From positions 31,834 through 95,833 of the forward strand of contig JAFDZO010000007.1 in assembly GCA_018266845.1 (NCBI GenBank): a stretch of 64,000 nucleotides of DNA, written 5' to 3'. Position 1 is the stretch's first letter; each line of letters begins with the position of its first letter. Source of the DNA: Bacteroidota bacterium (lineage in GTDB: Bacteria; Bacteroidota; Ignavibacteria; Tepidaquicellales; Tepidaquicellaceae). Shown in pieces: positions 61,861-64,000 of this stretch. A model generated the notes under the pieces. It searched no databases. It was not told the origin of the DNA and saw only the letters and a program-made list of their open reading frames with translations. Made by a program: the position numbers and the translations under genes.

Positions 61861-62457
61861 ATGAAACATTTTTTTATCTATATCTCATTCCTTTTTTTGT
61901 TTTATTCTTGCGGTTTAAAATCAAACAGGCTTTCCTCTGATAGCGATACAACTAAAGAAATCCCTAAAGTCCTTCTTGATGAAAAATATGAGAGCTTTAG
62001 CAGATTAAAAAGCTCAGAGGATTTAATGGAAGAAATTTATGAGGACCTTTTAAATAATGACGAGAAACTTAAGAAACTTGATGAAAGTATTAAAGAAAAC
62101 TTTAGGAAAATGTTTACTGTGGTAAAAGATTTTGAGGAATATCAGAGGAAATCCAGTCAATATTACTCATCAGCCCTTAGTAACGCAAACAGGATTTCAG
62201 ATTCTTTGGAAAAAGCAAAAGTAACGCTTGATATTAAAAACAGTCAGTTAAGATATGAGAGTTTAATTCATAATCTTTCAAAAACTGATTCATTAATAAG
62301 AGAAACATCAGGAAAAATCAGGGAAAGCTACATTGCTTTTAAAATTCAAAAAACTCTCCCGATTATTGAAAAATTCCAAAAGGAAAAAATAGTTAATGGC
62401 AAGAATATGGATGATTTTCTGCAGGAACAAAAAAAACTACTTGAAGAGATAAAATAA
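61861..62457 (+). CDS. Coiled-coil lipoprotein of unknown function
   Basis: 198 residues from ATG 61861 (MKHFFIYISFLFLFYSCG): a lipoprotein signal with lipobox LFYSC, Cys at about 17. An in-frame ATG at 61825 would put 12 polar residues before the signal. The mature part is almost wholly charged helix (DEKLKKLDESIKENFRKMF, KDFEEYQRKSSQYYSS, SLEKAKVTLDIKNS...), consistent with coiled coil. Family not recognised. It stands alone between the two copies of the 172-bp hairpin repeat. Confidence 0.65.
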   Translation: MKHFFIYISFLFLFYSCGLKSNRLSSDSDTTKEIPKVLLDEKYESFSRLKSSEDLMEEIYEDLLNNDEKLKKLDESIKENFRKMFTVVKDFEEYQRKSSQYYSSALSNANRISDSLEKAKVTLDIKNSQLRYESLIHNLSKTDSLIRETSGKIRESYIAFKIQKTLPIIEKFQKEKIVNGKNMDDFLQEQKKLLEEIK

Positions 62458-62608
62458 CGACTTCTGATTCTTAAAATTATCCAATATATTCAACGCCAAA
62501 CGGACTTAGCAACTGCTATAGAATTATTTGCCTGAAAAAGTTTAAAAGTAATATGGCAGCTATTTGCAGAGAGTGTGAAGCTTTTTATTTTTCTTGTCCC
62601 CAAGCTCT

Positions 62609-62780
62609 TGAGACAGTGCAAAAAATCTGCTTTTCTCCTTACAAAGCTCCTGCTTCGCAAGGAATATGTTTTATGAAGCTCTGCTTCATTGCAAAACGAA
62701 GTTTTGCGGACACTTTCCGTCCCAAACGGAGTTTGGGACGGAGAACCTTCAATTAGTTTTTGATTTTCGCACAACCTCTT
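62609..62780. repeat. 172-bp direct repeat with four hairpins, copy 2
   Basis: Same orientation as copy 1, 1060 nt further on. The TCCGTCCCAAAC/GTTTGGGACGGA arm and the following 50 nt are almost unchanged; the first arm reads CCTTACAAAGC/GCTTCGCAAGG and is weakened. Confidence 0.85.
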
Positions 62781-62819
62781 TAGTGGCAAAAATTTTCAGG
62801 CTCGATTCCAGATAAAACC

Positions 62820-62867
62820 CCTGTCAAGCGAATTCCAAAAAAATTTTCCTATATATGGTAATAGGCA
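62820..62867 (+). repeat. CCTGTCAAGC hairpin element, copy 2
   Basis: CCTGTCAAGC, AATTC, an A-run, then CCTAT (62848-62852) and ATAGG (62861-62865), with the same internal spacing as copy 1 at 9049-9096. The stem is shortened to 5 bp. No HTH gene follows; about 120 nt on lies the CTTACG palindrome. Confidence 0.7.
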
Positions 62868-62983
62868 GGTTAGTATTTGAAATAAGCTCTCTAATTATTA
62901 AATTGCCTGAGTTCTTTAAAATACTTGAAAATCGCCTGATTTTTGGAAATCCTTCAATATTGTTTTAACAATAGTTTGACAAA

Positions 62984-63007
62984 AAACTTACGAGGGGGCG
63001 TAAGTTT
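62984..63007. repeat. AAACTTACG palindrome, copy 2
   Basis: AAACTTACG/CGTAAGTTT around the loop AGGGGG, the reverse complement of the CCCCCT loop at 21391-21414, while the right flank (TTTTGATATATGTTTTTACA) is in the same orientation as in copy 1. Confidence 0.7.
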
Positions 63008-63287
63008 TGATATATGTTTTTACAATATTTAACTGCTCTAAAAAACGTATTTTTTCACTCCAAATACTTGAAATCTGCCCCTTTTCGTCTCAATTCAGCA
63101 AGATTCTGCTTCAAAACCTATGGAAATACTTTCCAATTGGCACTGAAAGAATATCAAAAATCATTTTTCCGAAACTCCCTTTTGCATTGAATATTTATCT
63201 TTCTTTCAATACCTTTAAAGATTTACCAAAAATCAATTTATTATTTGTTTATTAATAATTTAGCGATACTTTAATTTTTCACCCAGC

Positions 63288-64000
63288 ATGTACAAGGAAC
63301 TACCGGAAAATATTTCACTTCCCGAACTTGAAAAAGAAGTAATAAATTTTTGGAAAGAAGACGATACCTTTCAAAAAAGCATAGAGTCAAAATCATCCGA
63401 GAAATCTTTCACATTTTATGAAGGTCCGCCGACAGCAAACGGTCTGCCGGGCATTCACCACGTAATTTCACGGACAGTGAAAGACCTCTTCTGCCGATAC
63501 AAAGCAATGCACGGCTACAAAGTAAACCGCAAAGCCGGCTGGGATACACACGGGCTGCCGGTTGAAATAGAAGTGGAAAAATCTCTCGGCTTAAAATCAA
63601 AAGCAGATATTGAGGCATTCGGAGTTATAGAGTTTAATAAGGCATGTAAGGATTCGATTTTTAAATACGTCAGCCGCTGGGAAGATTTGACTCAAAGAAT
63701 GGGTTACTGGGTAAATCTTGATGAAGCATATGTTACTTACCACAACTCATATATAGAATCCGTCTGGTGGGCATTAAAAAATTATTTTGAAAAAGGTTTA
63801 ATATATAAAGGATACAAAATCCTTCCATTCTGCCCAAAGTGCGAATCCTCGCTTTCATCTCATGAAGTTGCTCAAGGGTATGAGGATTTGAAAGACCCTT
63901 CCGTATATGTGAAGTTTAAGATAAAATCAGGTGAATATGCCGGAAGTGATTTTCTCGTCTGGACAACTACTCCTTGGACACTTCCATCGAACGTAGCGCT
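63288..64000 (+). CDS. ileS: Isoleucyl-tRNA synthetase, 3' end outside the window
   Basis: The first 237 codons of a class I synthetase, running off the right edge. It opens MYKELPENISLPELEKEVINFWKE, then FYEGPPTANGLPGIHH, whose GIHH is the HIGH signature of nucleotide binding, and GWDTHGLPVEIEVEKSLG and FLVWTTTPWTLPSN, where the latter begins the editing domain. The ATG has no Shine-Dalgarno (TTTTTCACCCAGC). The WTTTPWTLPSN and FCPKCESSLSSHEV segments fit IleRS better than ValRS or LeuRS. Confidence 0.95.
   Translation, partial: MYKELPENISLPELEKEVINFWKEDDTFQKSIESKSSEKSFTFYEGPPTANGLPGIHHVISRTVKDLFCRYKAMHGYKVNRKAGWDTHGLPVEIEVEKSLGLKSKADIEAFGVIEFNKACKDSIFKYVSRWEDLTQRMGYWVNLDEAYVTYHNSYIESVWWALKNYFEKGLIYKGYKILPFCPKCESSLSSHEVAQGYEDLKDPSVYVKFKIKSGEYAGSDFLVWTTTPWTLPSNVA

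Larger units (their letters stand above)
62458..63287. other. 830-nt gap between the lipoprotein gene and ileS
   Basis: Contains copy 2 of the 172-bp repeat (62609-62780), copy 2 of the CCTGTCAAGC element (62820-62867) and copy 2 of the CTTACG palindrome (62984-63007). The last 280 nt before ileS are AT-rich with no T-box, riboswitch or terminator that I can support. Confidence 0.5.

Noticed and set aside
63007..63255. 82-codon plus-strand open frame before ileS
   Set aside because: Low-complexity Phe/Lys/Ile product starting in the CTTACG palindrome; no support as a gene.
62868..63287. T-box leader for ileS
   Set aside because: I looked for a specifier loop and a TGGNACCGCG-type box and found neither; T-boxes are also not expected outside Firmicutes and a few other groups.

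Overview
The window looks like a chromosomal segment from an AT-rich member of the Bacteroidota/Chlorobiota/Ignavibacteria group, most likely an Ignavibacteria-type organism. The main evidence is a type IX secretion sorting domain opening with NYPNPFNPSTKI on a large beta-propeller protein, DUF5683-type membrane proteins, an almost complete lack of Shine-Dalgarno sequences before confident genes, and hpnCDE-type squalene genes. No plasmid, phage structural or rRNA genes are seen. One tRNA (Ser-GCU) is present.

Layout. 1-7536: a TPR protein cut by the left edge, a minus-strand cluster (LytR_C protein, rsfS, pdxA, ftsE, with 4-nt overlaps), a PcrA/UvrD helicase and an EVE protein. 7537-10218: repeat-rich DNA holding a sterol-desaturase-family gene and a helix-turn-helix (HTH) gene followed by three pairs of 11-bp-phased TGTTAC direct repeats. 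10219-21249: a long co-directional minus-strand run: TPR histidine kinase, hpnC, hpnD, hpnE (squalene from farnesyl-PP), a 2-hydroxyacyl-CoA-dehydratase-like protein, a PIN toxin with its partner, and a two-domain acyl-CoA dehydratase activase. 21632-28513: a solo Mrr-type restriction enzyme, then an accessory block of VOC, RibD-C and DUF1428 proteins with a divergent GlxA/AraC regulator. 28544-33443: tRNA-Ser, two sulfur-transfer proteins (rhodanese; MBL-rhodanese-rhodanese), a GNAT-like toxin/antitoxin-like pair and a fused 2-oxoacid dehydrogenase E1. 33514-47076: exported and outer-membrane proteins, an acyl-CoA ligase, a peptide-binding lipoprotein, HicBA, a T9SS cargo protein and a tandem pair of outer-membrane paralogues. 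47161-61017: dinB, ggt, nadE, then dsbD-DUF5683-truA-DUF5683, then ispE, fabH and clpC. 61018-64000: a repeat-dense zone around one lipoprotein gene, then the 5' part of ileS.

The coding content is mostly ordinary housekeeping. The unusual content lies between the genes. There are several families of short perfect hairpins (GAGACGC, TTACGAAGC, GTTGTTGGTC, GTCCCGAT types) built into mosaics. These include three composite elements in which three hairpin arms are enclosed by an outer stem (23603-23707, 27836-27944, 48369-48470), a 126-bp tandem repeat (51082-51485), a 35-bp tandem array (61267-61394) and a 172-bp direct repeat flanking a lipoprotein gene (61549-61720 and 62609-62780). The most system-like candidate is the HTH gene with its phased TGTTAC sites, preceded by a hairpin element that recurs with conserved internal spacing 54 kb away. 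Three toxin-antitoxin-like pairs are also present, one of them embedded in a metabolic operon.
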